Both the position numbers and the translations under genes were made by a program. DNA of 64,000 bases from contig CM072861.1 of the NCBI GenBank assembly GCA_036937835.1, forward strand, positions 23,841,501 to 23,905,500. The letters are read 5' to 3'. This document shows, in pieces, positions 50,598-62,567 of the stretch (position 1 is the stretch's first letter; every line of letters begins with the position of its first letter). The notes under the pieces are model-generated. The model was not told where the DNA came from. It made no database searches and saw nothing but the letters and a program-made list of their open reading frames with translations. Source of the DNA: Pampus argenteus. Its lineage: Eukaryota > Chordata > Actinopteri > Scombriformes > Stromateidae.

Positions 50598-51703
50598 GTG
50601 AGCAGCCAACGGGGCTCTTTCTATGTTTTATTTATATCTACTTTTTTTTCAGCGCTGCTCTGCTTCAGATTCATTCTGTTACACATATTCACACCTGGGA
50701 GCTGGCACCATTTTCTAATACTGACTGCAGGGAGCTGCCCTGTACAACCGGAGCCTTCAAATGTCATCCACCTAACAGCTTCACTGGAGCAAAGGGTTCA
50801 AGGACGCAGTGATGATGCCTGAGAGAGGGCAGACCGTGTCTCTATTACCTTCATGATCTTCTATTTGGGATTTTAATTTCAACCTTCTGGGCTCAATTCT
50901 CCTCTTGTTTCTGTCATTTTATTGCCTTTTTGTTTGTGTCCCACATGGAGAATTACACTGAAGCAATTTGCCATTCTGAAAGATTTGTGGAAAAGCTGAG
51001 CCATACAACTTACATCCTCTTGCAATAGTGTAGGATTTACCAAAGGAATATTGCTGATCGTGTATGATCAAAACAGCAGTGCACAGCACATGACCCCAAC
51101 TGCTGCAGAGGTGCACATTATGCCTGCTCAGTGTATTGTATACTGAAAAGACCATCCATCTTTACTAGTGTAATTGTTCCCAGAGCAGTTAATCTGATTT
51201 AAATGAAATATGTACTTTTAGACCAGACAGAGGATTAGAAAACAGGAAAATGTCACTTTTATGAAGAAAAAATGCAGAAAGAAGAAAAAACAAATTGATA
51301 TGAGTTCCCTCAACCCATTATCAGATCACGTTTATGTTACCTATTTTAGAAAATAGTAATTTAAACATTTTGGGAAATACACTTATTAATCTTCTAGCCA
51401 AGAGTTAGATAGCGGTATCACAAACAGTGTGAAACTGACAAGTAGTGGTTTTACAAGGGGTAAAACCACTACTATTTCTTGGTCAGGAGACTCCTCAACA
51501 AGTTAATTTCAAGAAGTGTCTACCTGCTCCTTTAAGAAAATAATAATAAATCATTTCCCTGATAAAATGTGTTGTAATGATAACAAATGTGAGCCTGTGA
51601 GACTCTTGTTCAGATGAATATAGTCTAATGAAAAGTTATATGACTGAAGCATAGTGAACAGTGGATCAGTTGTGTAACACACTATCTTCTCCACCCCCCA
51701 CAG
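50598..51703 (+). other. fat2 intron 9
   Basis: Phase 1 intron of 1,106 bp. It contains a fragment of a dispersed repeat near 51369-51415 and a perfect 14-bp inverted repeat (51441-51454 with 51460-51473, 5-base loop). Acceptor CTCCACCCCCCACAG. Confidence 0.85.
51441..51473. repeat. perfect 14-bp inverted repeat (hairpin) in intron 9
   Basis: AGTAGTGGTTTTAC pairs exactly with GTAAAACCACTACT across the loop AAGGG. It lies next to a dispersed-repeat fragment and may be part of it. Too short for a microRNA precursor. Confidence 0.75.
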
Positions 51704-54700
51704 GTAATATCGACCACATCTTCTCCATAGATCCAGAGTTGGGCACCATCAGTGTGTCCAAAGCGTTGAACCTTCAGCCTCAGGATGAGTTTCATTTAAC
51801 AGTGAAGGCCAATGACCAGGGCTTCCCTCAGCGCAGTGACCTCTGCTCCGTCCACGTCCACATCCGCATCTCAGATCAAACCCCGCCTGCCTTCCCTTCA
51901 GACGAATACTTAACAGAAATCAGTGAATCAAGCGCCCTAGGAACACCCGTGGTCACCACATCAGCCTCCAGCCCCGCTGCAGTGCATTATGGGATAGAAA
52001 GTGGCAATCTAGACGGGACATTTTACATCAACCAATACACTGGACTGATTTCAGTCCAAAAGCAGCTTGATTTTGAAAACTGTACCTCCTACAAGCTCAA
52101 AATTACAGCCTCTACCACAGCTGGAGCCTTGTCCAGGACTGTTGTTCACATCTATGTGATTGACGAGAATGACAACGCCCCTGTTTTTCAGCAGAGGGAC
52201 TACGTGGGGCAGGTTAGTGAGTCAGCTCACATAAACAGCATGGTGATGGGAGAAAGAAACACTCCTTTGGTTATCCAAGCTTCAGATGCTGACAGAAATG
52301 GAAATTCTCTGCTGGTGTATCAGATCCTCGAACGAGAGGCCCTGAAAGTCTTCAAGATAGACTCAAGTATGGGCACAATCGCTTTAATTTCACCAGTTGA
52401 TTTTGAGTCCAAGGCTGAGTATCACTTCACCGTGCAGGTAAAGGACTCAGGGGAGCCATCACTATATGCAGCAGAGCCTGCCAAGGTCACTGTTCGCGTC
52501 CTGGACCTCAATGACTGCCCGCCACAATTCACCACCTCGTTGTACGAGCCATCCATCATCTTCCCAGCTGTCAGAGATACAGAGGTTGTGCGCGTCATGG
52601 CCCGTGACGCCGACTCGGCAGTCTCATATAGCATCACTGAGGGGAATCGTCACAATGCCTTTTCAATTCACCCCAATACTGGAGTCATCACTGTGAGCAA
52701 CGTGTCAGACTTTAAGCCATTTTACCAACTGGTTATCAAAGCCTCTGACGGCATCTATAAAGACTCAGCTATTGTCAAGGTAAATGTAACAAACCTAACA
52801 GCGAGCAGTCTTGGATTTGAGCAAAAAATCTATTCAGCAAGTGTTATAGAAAATCTGAAGACAATCAAAACATTGACGGCGCTCAAAGCCACAGGCTGTT
52901 ATTTAAATGAGCCTCTTTTATATTCTGTGATGAACCCAATGGGTAGGTTTGTAATTTCCCAAACATCAGGTGTACTTGAAACCACTGGCATCCCTTTTGA
53001 CCGAGAAGAACAAGACGTGTATGACGTAGTGGTGAAGGTACAAGATATGAGGACGCCACAGAGGACAGCTACAACCCAGATCAAAATTTTTATAGACGAT
53101 GTCAATGACAACTATCCTCAGTTTCTAAACTTACCTTTTTCGATGATGATATCTGAAGATTCAGAACCAGGAGACGTTTTGTATCAAGCAACTGCCATCG
53201 ACAGAGATCTGGGAGAAAATGGATCCGTCATGTACTCACTCGAGGAGGATTACGACCTCTTCAGGATTGATCCAGATGTAGGCGATATATCCCTTCAAAG
53301 ACCTCTGGATTTTGAAGCTCTGAATAAGTATGTGTTGACAGTTTTTGCTGTAGATGAGGGTGAACCCAGTCACAGCACCATGGCACAGCTCAGGATTCAA
53401 GTTAGAAATCGAACCAACCCAGTTTTCCAGACTCTTCTGTATCCGCTAAAAGTCCCTGAAAATGTTCCCCCATTCACAACTATATTACATGTCCAGGCCA
53501 GAAATCCAGAAGGCTATCGGCTCATCTACAATCTTGAGGAGGAAAATGCCTCAAAACACTTTCATATTGATTTTAAAACTGGTGTGTTGACTGTCACTAA
53601 CCCACTTGACTATGAACGTCAGACCATGCATGTGTTGACCGTTCGAGCAACTGATTCTGTGACTGGAGCTTTTTCGGAGGCCTCAATTGAAATAGAAGTA
53701 GAAGATGTGAATGACAATGCACCAGTCTTCTCAAAGCTAATGTACACTGTGAACATCGCCGAGGGGCTCCCAATCAGCACTTCTGTGATTCAACTTTCTG
53801 CCTCTGATGGGGATTCTGGCAGAAATAAAGATCTGACGTTCCTCATGCTGAAAACAGAGGGTAACGAGACTGATTTCTTTGAGATAGACCCTCGGAGTGG
53901 TTTGATTGTCACAAAACAGGTGCTGGACCATGAAAGCACGAGTCACTTTAATTTGAAAATCAAAGCCATTGACAACGGGACGGTTCCCCTTAGCAGCGAG
54001 GCCTATGTCTTTGTAAATGTCACTGATGTCAATGACAATCCACCACACTTTGTCAGCTCTCAATACGACGCCACGCTGGATGAAATGGCAAAATGTGGCC
54101 ACATAGTCATCAAAATTCAAGCTTCAGATCCCGATACGGGCGACCTGAATAACCTCAAGTACAAAATCCTCTCAGGGAATGAAGGTCGGTACTTCAACAT
54201 CAATGAATCCTCAGGAATCATCTCCTTTTCTAATGTCTGTAAGAGGAATCTAGATCCTTACTACAACCTGACAGTGGCGGTGTCTGACGGGGTGTTTCAG
54301 AAAACGGCACCAGTCAGTATCGATATGATAAACAGCAACAGGCATAGCCCATACTTCAAACAAAACATCTATGAAGCAGAGTTGGCTGAAAATGCAGAGG
54401 CAGGAACTCGTGTGATCCGATTGGCTGCCATCGACCCTGATGACGGGCCGTATGGCAGCGTTGACTACACCATCATCAACAAACTTGCCGATGAAAAATT
54501 TGCAATCGATAATGATGGGCAGATTGTTACAACACAACCGTTAGACAGAGAAAACCCCACCCAGAGAGTTATAGCCATTAAAGTGATGGCAAAAGATGGT
54601 GGCGGAAAAGTGGCCTTTTGCACAGTCAAGATTATTCTCACAGATGAGAACGATAACGTGCCTCAGTTCAAAGCATCAGAGTACCAGGTTTCAATCCAGT

Positions 54701-55371
54701 CAACCGTAAATAAAGGCTCCCCTGTCATTCAAATCATGGCTTACGACGCCGATGATGGCAAAAATGCTGACGTCACTTATACTGTAGATGAAGCCGAAGA
54801 GGTGACGGAAGATATTATCGAGATCAATCCTTTCACTGGAGTTGTGAGTGTCAAAGAGAGTCTTGTCGGCATGGAGAACAAGATCTTCAACTTCAAAGTC
54901 AAGGCTCGCGACGGTAGCCTTCCTTTCTACAACTCCACAGTCCCCGTTCAGGTCAAAGTCGTTCCTGCTGAGGTTCCTCTTCCCAAGTTCTCAGAGCCTC
55001 TCTACACCTTCTCAGCTGCCGAGGACATTCCCATCGGGACGGAAATAGGCTCCGTGAAGGCGGACTCCGACATGCCTCTCATTTACAGCCTGGTGAACGG
55101 GAACACAGTTGAAAGCAATAAAGACAAAGTGTTCAGCTTGGACAAAGAAAGTGGAACTTTGCTGCTGCAGAAGAACATTGACCATGAAAAGACAAAGTGG
55201 TACCAGATAGATGTGATAGCTCAGGGGAACCACAATGGGACGGATGTGGCTTCACTGGTGTCGGTCAGCATCCAGGTCCAGGATGTGAACGACAACCAGC
55301 CGGTATTTGATGCAAACCCATACAGGGCCTTCCTGGCTGAGAACATGCCGGCTGGAACCACAGTTATCCAG
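51704..55371 (+). CDS. fat2: fat2 coding exon 10: end of cadherin repeat 15 through start of repeat 27
   Basis: This 3,668-bp exon encodes about 1,223 residues (about 1591-2813): eleven complete cadherin repeats (16-26) with linkers DENDNAPVF, DLNDCPPQF, DVNDNYPQF, DVNDNAPVF, DVNDNPPHF, DENDNVPQF and DVNDNQPVF. Several linkers lack the calcium motif: RISDQTPPAF, NLTASSLGF, RNRTNPVF, NSNRHSPYF and VVPAEVPLPKF. That spacing of degenerate linkers fits FAT2 as I remember it. Phase 1 acceptor CACAG, phase 0 donor CAG/GTGAGA. One very long internal exon is characteristic of FAT1, FAT2 and FAT3 genes. Stretches such as DYTIINKLA and KVMAKDGGGKVAFCTVKII are nearly identical to human FAT2 by memory. 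No stop or frameshift. Confidence 0.95.
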
Positions 55372-55526
55372 GTGAGATAAATGAAGTGGTATTTTCCTAG
55401 TTTTAGCCTAATACTTTCTTTAAAAAAAAACATAGATCTTTTCTTACTCCTGGGAGTCCGTCTTTAAATGCTTTAGTCTGAAATAAAAATTGAGTTTGAC
55501 CATCAAATATATGTCTTTACATTTAG
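55372..55526 (+). other. fat2 intron 10
   Basis: Short phase 0 intron of 155 bp, donor CAG/GTGAGA, acceptor TTTACATTTAG. Confidence 0.88.
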
Positions 55527-55923
55527 GTGACCGCCAACGACCCAGATACAGACAGAAACGGTCTTGTGACCTACAGCTTGGAGTCACTTCCTGACGACAC
55601 CACGGTGGACATCATCAAGGTGTTCTCAATCGATGGGGAGAGCGGCTGGATCACCACCGTACAGGGGACGGACTGCGAGTCGATCAGGCTCTACAGGTTC
55701 AATGTGGTCGCCACGGACCACGGTGGCGACGTCAAGCTGTCGTCAAGCGTCCTGGTGGAGGTGACGGTGACAGACGAGAACGACAATGCGCCGAAGTTCT
55801 CTGATGATGTGTACCGTGGCTCGGTGGTGGAGAGCAGCAGTCCAGGTGAAGTCATCATCTCCATGACGACCACAGATGCTGATGTGTCGCTGGAGAACCG
55901 CCTAGTGACGTGTTACATCACAG
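55527..55923 (+). CDS. fat2: fat2 coding exon 11: repeat 27 and first half of repeat 28
   Basis: Reads VTANDPDTDRNGLVTYSLESLPDD, then FSIDGESGWITTVQGTDCES, linker DENDNAPKF and SDDVYRGSVVESSSPGEVI, ending VTCYIT plus a split codon. Length 397 bp, phase 0 to phase 1. The string ESGWITT...DCE and YRGSVVE.S.PGE agree with human FAT2 from memory. In this repeat the usual LDRE element is replaced by DCES. Confidence 0.93.
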
Positions 55924-57546
55924 GTATGTTGGTGTTTATGGATTTGCAGTCGTAAAAGTGACCTTGTGTGTCTATTTCTGTGTATTTAGGGATTTATGCA
56001 GGTATGATTTATGCAGGTATGATTAATATTTCATATTACTGTCTATTAAGATCTGTACTGGGGATTTGCTCTGTGGGATTTATCAAGACATTCAGGTGGT
56101 GAAGTGAAAACTCTGTTAATTGCCCTCAACTGAGTCACGATGATATGTTATTCAGCTTCAGATTAATCACAAAGAGGAGCAGGTTGACAGGCAGACAAGG
56201 CTTGAATACCAACCGCATGCCCTTTGGATAATAACAACAAAGCCGCAAATTAATGCAAATCCTCTATTTTCCTTCAGACAATCAAAGCTCGACTGTTCTA
56301 AAGGAGCTCGCTGTCACAACATTGTTTTTTTTTGGAAAGTGTAACAGAGGAATATTTGCATTGGAATTATTTATAAATGGTGGGGTTGGTCTGACACTGG
56401 CCTGTCAAAAGGAAACAAACGCAGAAACGTTTGATATTAAATGTGCCCCAACATGATCTTGTTTATTCAAGAGCATCTGTCTACAACGGAGTGATGATTT
56501 TCAGTTGTTTTTTTACCAGGGCTATGGCCAGGATTTTAGACTAGATTTCAATTATTTCATGTATTCATTCATTCGTTAACTGTTGAATTAAATATTCTGA
56601 TGTTTTCTCTCTGAGTACATGCTGATCTAAATGATGGTTCACTGATTGCCATTACAAAAAAAAAATGTATGTAATAAATTAATGTAACATCTATTATTGT
56701 GTCGAATTAAGGGATTTTTAAATTGAGGTATCTAATTAGTGGATAAATTGAGGGTTTGGTATGTTTTTTTGGTGGGTAAGGTAAGGAGTGGTTAATGATA
56801 TTTTAAGGGATTGTTTCATAGTTTTTTGAGTTGACAACTGAAAAGAATTCAAAAACTTCTTGAGGTTGAAGCGTTTGTTTAGTGAGCAGGATAGATGTTT
56901 AGAGCGGCTGCATTCTTACAGGTCACCTGTCAAAGGTTGTTGACTGACGGTTGAAGCAAGCTGCTGTAATAAATTCACCAGGCACAGCCAGCTGTTCTCT
57001 TAGAGGATAAAAAGTGTTTCAAGTTTGTCAAGGCAACTTGTGAAGATGTAAAAAATGTTTGTGAGAAAAAGAAGAACACGGTAAAATGCAAAGTACCCAG
57101 GTGAGTCAGCCTAATGTTAAAACATTTCCCTGCAGTAGAAAACTGAAAAATCAAGATGGCAAGTAGAAGTTATTGAATTATTCATCAGAAGCAAAGTGGA
57201 ATTGGTACTCAAAGACTGTGCTGCATTAAATAGAAAGCTCAGAATTAAAAACAAAAACTGCTCTAAAGATAACACAATGTTATAGAGACTGTCTGCTGTG
57301 AACTGTGAACATCTCTTTTATGTACAACAAGCATTACAGCGCAGAAAACAAACTGGTAAACAACATTTACATAAACAGTAAATGGTGGGAAACAAAATAC
57401 AGGTGGCTCATGAATAAAGAACCACAGTTTGTCCAATAGTCTAAAAGGAAAAGATGCAGAGCACATGACCTGAATCCTCAGTGGTAGATACATTATGTCC
57501 ATGCTTGTATAGCTGTCTTACCAGTAACTCTTCATTACACATGCAG
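55924..57546 (+). other. fat2 intron 11
   Basis: Phase 1 intron of 1,623 bp, donor CACAG/GTATGT and acceptor ACACATGCAG. AT-rich with poly(A)/poly(T) runs; the acceptor has only a weak pyrimidine tract. No gene recognised. Confidence 0.85.
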
Positions 57547-57746
57547 ATGGAGATTCGTTGGGCCAGTTCGCCATCATCCAGGAGGACGAGGGCGAGTGGG
57601 GTTTGATCGTGAAGGAAACTCTGGACCGGGAGACTAAAGACAGATACACGCTGAAAGTCACCGCCACCGACGGGAAGTTTGAGACTCCGGTCACCGTGGA
57701 AGTCCACGTGCTGGACATCAACGATAACAGTCCTCTGTGTGAACAG
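57547..57746 (+). CDS. fat2: fat2 coding exon 12: second half of repeat 28
   Basis: The split codon gives D, followed by GDSLGQFAIIQEDEGEWGL, TLDRETKDRYTLKVTATDGKF and the linker DINDNSPLCEQ. Length 200 bp, phase 1 to phase 0. CYIT.GD.LGQF across the junction is the FAT2-like string that fixes the border. Donor ACAG/GTGAAA. Confidence 0.93.
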
Positions 57747-57961
57747 GTGAAAGACGCCTCCGTGTCTCTGTTTTCTTTTACACATACAAACAGCAGCTTG
57801 TCATTACGAACACATTATTTGGCTCCATCACAGCCATCTGGATTGATTTAAATTTGACTCTTTAACGGTGAATTGTGACAAGTGCTCAGACGCTTTCATG
57901 ACTACATGCTACATTGCTGCAAATGGAGATATGATTATTGTTATTATCCTCCCGTTTCCAG
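57747..57961 (+). other. fat2 intron 12
   Basis: Short phase 0 intron of 215 bp, acceptor CCCGTTTCCAG. Confidence 0.88.
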
Positions 57962-58115
57962 CTGGTGTACACAGAGATGGTGATGGAAAACTCGCCCTCC
58001 AGCATGTTTGTGCTGAAGGTTTCGGCTTCAGATCCAGACGTGGGAGCTAATGGGCAGATTTCCTTCACTCTCCACGGTCCCGACGCAGACAAGTTCCATC
58101 TCGACCACAGGACAG
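57962..58115 (+). CDS. fat2: fat2 coding exon 13: first half of repeat 29
   Basis: Reads LVYTEMVMENSPSSMFVLKV, SASDPDVGANGQISFTLHGPDADKF and ends DHRTG within the glycine codon. Length 154 bp, phase 0 to phase 1. All calcium-site elements (MEN, DPDVGANG) are intact. Donor ACAG/GTACGA. Confidence 0.93.
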
Positions 58116-58965
58116 GTACGATGGTGTCTGTTTTGGGTCAAAACACGAGTGCTCCCTGTAAGTGAGAAGCGCTGAGTTACTGATACCATCGGCAGTCTGC
58201 AGCTGATCAGACAGCCTCGTCCCTGATGAGGCGACGATACCTTTCCATTGCTAATCACCCATCACACTTTATTTATGTCATAACATCTCTGTCTCATGTC
58301 TTCAATGTTATCTGATTGCCTGTAAGGTATCATGTTTAGTCAATCCAATGTTTGAACTGGTCAAATATTCACCTGTCCAACACTTCACAAGTGAAAACAT
58401 GTAAAACTAAACATCTTTCCCAAGCTAGCAGGCCTATAATAATAATAATGGTTGTTTTCCTCTCCTTCCACCTTAAACATCAGTGTGTTTGCATCCTGAA
58501 GGTTAAGGTGCCACTTTCAGGACAAACCTTTTTGTAGCAAAGTTGAGTCCGTTCAATAACTGTTTCTGATGTGTAATGAGCCTCAATGGGCTCCTAGTAC
58601 AAACCAAACAATGACAATATTAAATGAACTGATAACAAATGAGCATGTAGTGTGTTAAATGAAACATGAAAATAGAAATATAACGTTGTTGCTTTCTTCA
58701 AACCACACTGCACTTTCACATTTATTTCTTTTCTAATTAGACCAAATAATAAATAAATAAACTTGGTTGTTGCAACAGGAAATATAAATACAGTACAGTA
58801 AATTAAGATGCATGTATTCATAGTTTTCTGACCTTTAACATTAAAAATATTCCTCAAAGTAAAATGTTTTTATCTGGATAAAAACCTACCAATGTATTTT
58901 TTATCAAGCTGTACATCATGATATGGTCATTTTATTATAAATGTATTAATTGTGACTTTCCTCAG
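58116..58965 (+). other. fat2 intron 13
   Basis: Phase 1 intron of 850 bp, acceptor GACTTTCCTCAG. AT-rich, no gene recognised. Confidence 0.85.
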
Positions 58966-59199
58966 GTGAGCTGTTCACCCTGGCTGTGTTGGACCGGGAA
59001 AAGGTGATCGAGTACAACCTGGTGGCGAAGGCGACGGACGGCGGAGGCCGTTCCTGTCAGGCAGACATCTTGCTAATGATCCAGGACATGAACGACAACC
59101 CGCCTCGCTTCTCCTCCAGCCACTACGAGATCACCGTGTTCGACAACACTACGGTCCGGACGCCCATCGCCGTCATATACGCCAAAGACCCAGACACAG
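58966..59199 (+). CDS. fat2: fat2 coding exon 14: end of repeat 29 and first half of repeat 30
   Basis: Reads G/ELFTLAVLDREKVIEYNLVAKATDGGG, then the linker DMNDNPPRF and SSSHYEITVFDNTTVRT, ending AKDPDTG. Length 234 bp, phase 1 at both ends. NLVAKATDGGGRSCQADI and VFDNTTV.TP are near-identical to human FAT2 by memory. Donor ACAG/GTAGGC. Confidence 0.94.
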
Positions 59200-60694
59200 G
59201 TAGGCTGCTGCAGAGAGCATTGTACAGTTTCTCTCAGGTCAGAGCATGTTGTGAAAAGTCCTTTCAGCCCAGCTGTGTGTGTGTGTTATTACTGATGCTT
59301 AATACTATTAAAGCCTAATGCAGGCTTTCCTTTGTATGTCTGTGTTCAATGTGGTATTAGTGATCCCAAACATAATAAAAGACTAAGCCAAGAGTTTTGT
59401 TTTGTGAAACGCCCACCTGATACCGTTCCAGTTTGTCATTCCAGCTGTGTTGGTAATGGAGATTTTAACCCTCGACCCTGGCAGCGTTAGCATCTACAGT
59501 AGCTCCACTCATCAGGACGTTGTGCACAAGTATTCTTTAGCTCCAGATTGTAATATGAAGTTCAGAACTTGAAGATATTCAATTCACTTCAGGACATCGT
59601 CCCATATGAGAAATGCATTTACAACTCTCTGCTGCATTTTTCTGGCACATGTTGTGTTTCTTGGTGATGAAACAGAAAAGTTACGCAGCCCTCATTTAAT
59701 TTTAATATTACAGTCAGGCTTAACGTTTCTCTGCTGACTGTTGCTTCACTGTCTTGTTGACATGATCTTCTGCATCTTGCACTACCTGCTCACCTTCTTC
59801 TTTGGGTTTTTATGGCTTGCATGCTGGAGTCTGCAAGAATGTGTACATGTGCTTCCTGCATGAGGAACAAGGAACTGTGCAACGTTGCTCAGTAGCACCA
59901 CTAGTGGTCAAACACTTCATAGGGGACCTCAAAGGTTTGTTAGGGAAACTATTGGAGGGGCCAGAAAGGTTGTTTTGATTGTAAAGTGCAAATCTCATTG
60001 AAATTTAACAAAGTTTGGACCAAGGTTTGTCGCATTTGAGAGGCTTTACTAAAAGTCTGTGAATTTGAACATAAAATGAATGATTGTACCTGTAATCAAA
60101 TGCAGCTAGTTTTGTGGTCAATTATGAATTTATGAGTTTGATTTCCTGGTAAATAAATGGCTAAATAAAACAAGTCCTGCTCTAGTGGTCACCTGAAAAA
60201 CCCAATCAGGACAAAATGAAACTACCAGATCAGTTTACACAGTTTACTACCTCACCAGCATTTCTTCCGTAGTTTGCTGGTTCATTTCTGTGTCTTATTT
60301 CCTTTGTGCGTTTCTTCATGACCTCCTTTCAGTTTTTTCTTATTTCCTGTCATTTATGTAAACCTCTTGTTCTGGCAAATTGTGTCATTCTCTCAGAAAT
60401 ACATGTCTGCTGATTGAAGTGAACAAGCTCAGTCTGGAACAGATTTCTGCAGCAGTGTTTAAATGTTTTATTCATTTGTTGCCTTTGATAGTGGTTTAGT
60501 TTTATGTGTCTGAACAGTAAAGTCAGATACAAGTTGAGTACAACAGACATCTGAAACCAGTTGTAAAGCTCAGTCGGCGTAAGCGTGCACAGTGTTTGAT
60601 GTGCCATTCTCTCCCACACACACACAAGTATACTAAATTACACACACACATATATAGACACACACATGCATTCACACATTAACAGTCACAGTTT

Positions 60695-60721
60695 ACACAC
60701 ACACACACACACACACACACA
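60695..60721 (+). repeat. (CA)n microsatellite in intron 14
   Basis: Thirteen CA units, with shorter CA runs on either side from about 60616. Confidence 0.9.
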
Positions 60722-60854
60722 AAGATTAATAAACTTGCACAAATACTCCCACAAATATAAATTATCTACCCTAAGAAAAACTGGTAGACACACACACACA
60801 CTTCTCAATACACTGAAATGGACAAATTCAGACAGGTTGGATTTCTCTCTCTCT

Positions 60855-60863
60855 CACACACAC

Positions 60864-60935
<72 letters not shown>
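60855..60935 (+). repeat. (CA)6 next to (GT)33 compound microsatellite in intron 14
   Basis: A short CT/CA tract, then GAG, then about 67 uninterrupted bases of GT, the longest simple repeat in the window. CA and GT arms side by side form an inverted repeat. Confidence 0.92.
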
Positions 60936-60941
<6 letters not shown>

Positions 60942-61060
60942 CTGGGTAGAGAAACAGGAGCAGACAGAACAGGTCAGACACTCCTTCAGATGTGCAGCAG
61001 CTTGTCCTCTAACTCTGTGCTGGCAGTTTTCTCACAGACAACAATGACTCATGTACCTTT

Positions 61061-61062
<2 letters not shown>

Positions 61063-61101
<39 letters not shown>
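61063..61101 (+). repeat. (GT)n microsatellite in intron 14
   Basis: About 39 bases of GT, complementary to the 39-base CA tract at 61278-61316. Confidence 0.92.
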
Positions 61102-61103
<2 letters not shown>

Positions 61104-61276
61104 GTGTTTTTGCCAATTAGGCTAAAAGTCTCCAGCTATGCCAGCAGCGAGATTGTTGCTGTGTGAAACTCCTCCAGCCCTCCCTACATACTCAGTAGCG
61201 AGATTTCAAACACTTAATAATCATTGTTGTTTGTAATACTATTCAAATTCATCCTGAGGGGGCATAAATATGTGTA

Positions 61277-61277
<1 letters not shown>

Positions 61278-61316
<39 letters not shown>
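61278..61316 (+). repeat. (CA)n microsatellite in intron 14
   Basis: About 39 bases of CA, separated by 176 bases from the equally long GT tract upstream. Confidence 0.92.
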
Positions 61317-61318
<2 letters not shown>

Positions 61319-62177
61319 TGCCTCAGACAATTAGGATTTCAACAATTAGCTGTAGTGTCATGTTTAGGTCAGTTTTTCAACTCTTGAACACAGCTCTTAG
61401 TTAAAAACACTGACCTCTAATTACAGAACTCCCGTCAGTACAATTACCCTTAAATGGCAGTTTCCAAACGCTCCTTCAGCAAAAGTATGTTTGCTTTCAA
61501 ACTCGACCTCATCGGGGCGTGTCAAGCATATATTTCATGGTGGGACCAGAGAGGGTTTAACAAAAGATGCATCAGTTTTTCCTCACTTATTGTAAACAAG
61601 AGTATGATCTTAACCTGCTTTATGTGAATAGACTTGCCTTAATTACAAGTCAAAACAAACCCATTGTAGCCAAAATTTTAGTCTCCAGATGGTGATGCTG
61701 TCATGAGCAATACATCTCAACATTTGCTGCCGGTTTTCATACATGGTGACTCCCTGACCGTTCCTCCATCGTTAGGGCAAATCTTCCTTTCTCATGGGTT
61801 TATTAAAATTTCGGAAAAAGTCTCAAAATATTTTTTCTCTTGGTTGAAGTGGCGTCACATCTCCTCGAGTAACGTTTTTATTTTTTTTCTTAAATTAGTA
61901 CTTAAGACAGTTGAGGCACTTTGAGCCTCGACTGGCGCTCTTTTAATGGCACCACCTTGTTGTCTCTTCTTCTCCTGAAAGGTTTAATGGCACCGACATG
62001 AACAATAGCGCCACCAGCTGTTCACCATGATGAACCATCTCCATAAATTCAGAGAACAGCAGCAGAACATTTTAAATTTCTCTGAATCTGGATGAAAAAC
62101 GTGGCTGCTTTTACTGTGGAAATTAAAAGTGCTAAATGTGTAAAAGATGTTTAATACATCATCTGTATCTCCTCCAG

Positions 62178-62567
62178 GTATCAACTCTGAGGTGAAGTAC
62201 TCACTCCTGGCCGGCGACAGCGGTTATTTCTCTCTGGACGAGTTTTCGGGGATCCTGCGCCTGGAGCGACCTTTGAACCCAGACACCCCGCCCACCTTCG
62301 AGGTAAAGGTGAAGGCTACTGACCGCGGCCTGCCTCGTCACCTTTACTCCGTCGCCACGGTGACAGTGGACGTGGTCTCCCTGGACAACTACCAGCCTGT
62401 CTTCCTGAGCTCGGAGTACACTGCCCAGGTCCCAGAATCCTTAGTGGTTGGGTCAGAGGTGCTGAGCGTCTCCGCCCTCACCAGAGATGGCGGCGGACCG
62501 GATCCTGTTTTCTACCGGATCATCTCCGGTAACGATGACGGACGCTTCCTGCTGGACTCACAAGCAG
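62178..62567 (+). CDS. fat2: fat2 coding exon 15: end of repeat 30 and first half of repeat 31
   Basis: Reads G/INSEVKYSLLAGDSGYFSLDEFSG, the divergent linker SLDNYQPVF, then SSEYTAQVPESLVVGSEVLSVSALTRDG and FLLDSQAG with a phase 1 end. Length 390 bp, phase 1 at both ends. Human FAT2, from memory, has LEDYLPVF at the same linker, which supports this exon. Donor GCAG/GTACGA. The next exon should open with the rest of repeat 31 and lies beyond 64000 or is not visible in the remaining intron. Confidence 0.93.

Larger units (their letters stand above)
59200..62177 (+). other. fat2 intron 14, microsatellite-rich
   Basis: Phase 1 intron of 2,978 bp. Between 60.6 and 61.3 kb it holds CA tracts at 60695-60721 and 61278-61316 and GT tracts at 60869-60935 and 61063-61101. 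Outside these it is AT-rich without a recognised gene. Acceptor CTCCTCCAG. Confidence 0.88.

Noticed and set aside
53737..54120. Minus-strand open frames within fat2 exon 10 (also 52422-52637, 54250-54537)
   Set aside because: Shadows of the sense cadherin coding sequence.
60666..61166. Plus-strand open frame of 166 codons
   Set aside because: Consists largely of CA and GT repeats (HTHT, CVCV) inside fat2 intron 14.
61703..61924. Possible remnant of a retrotransposon or other coding element in intron 14
   Set aside because: I could not match it to any reverse transcriptase or transposase motif; no borders or target duplication seen.
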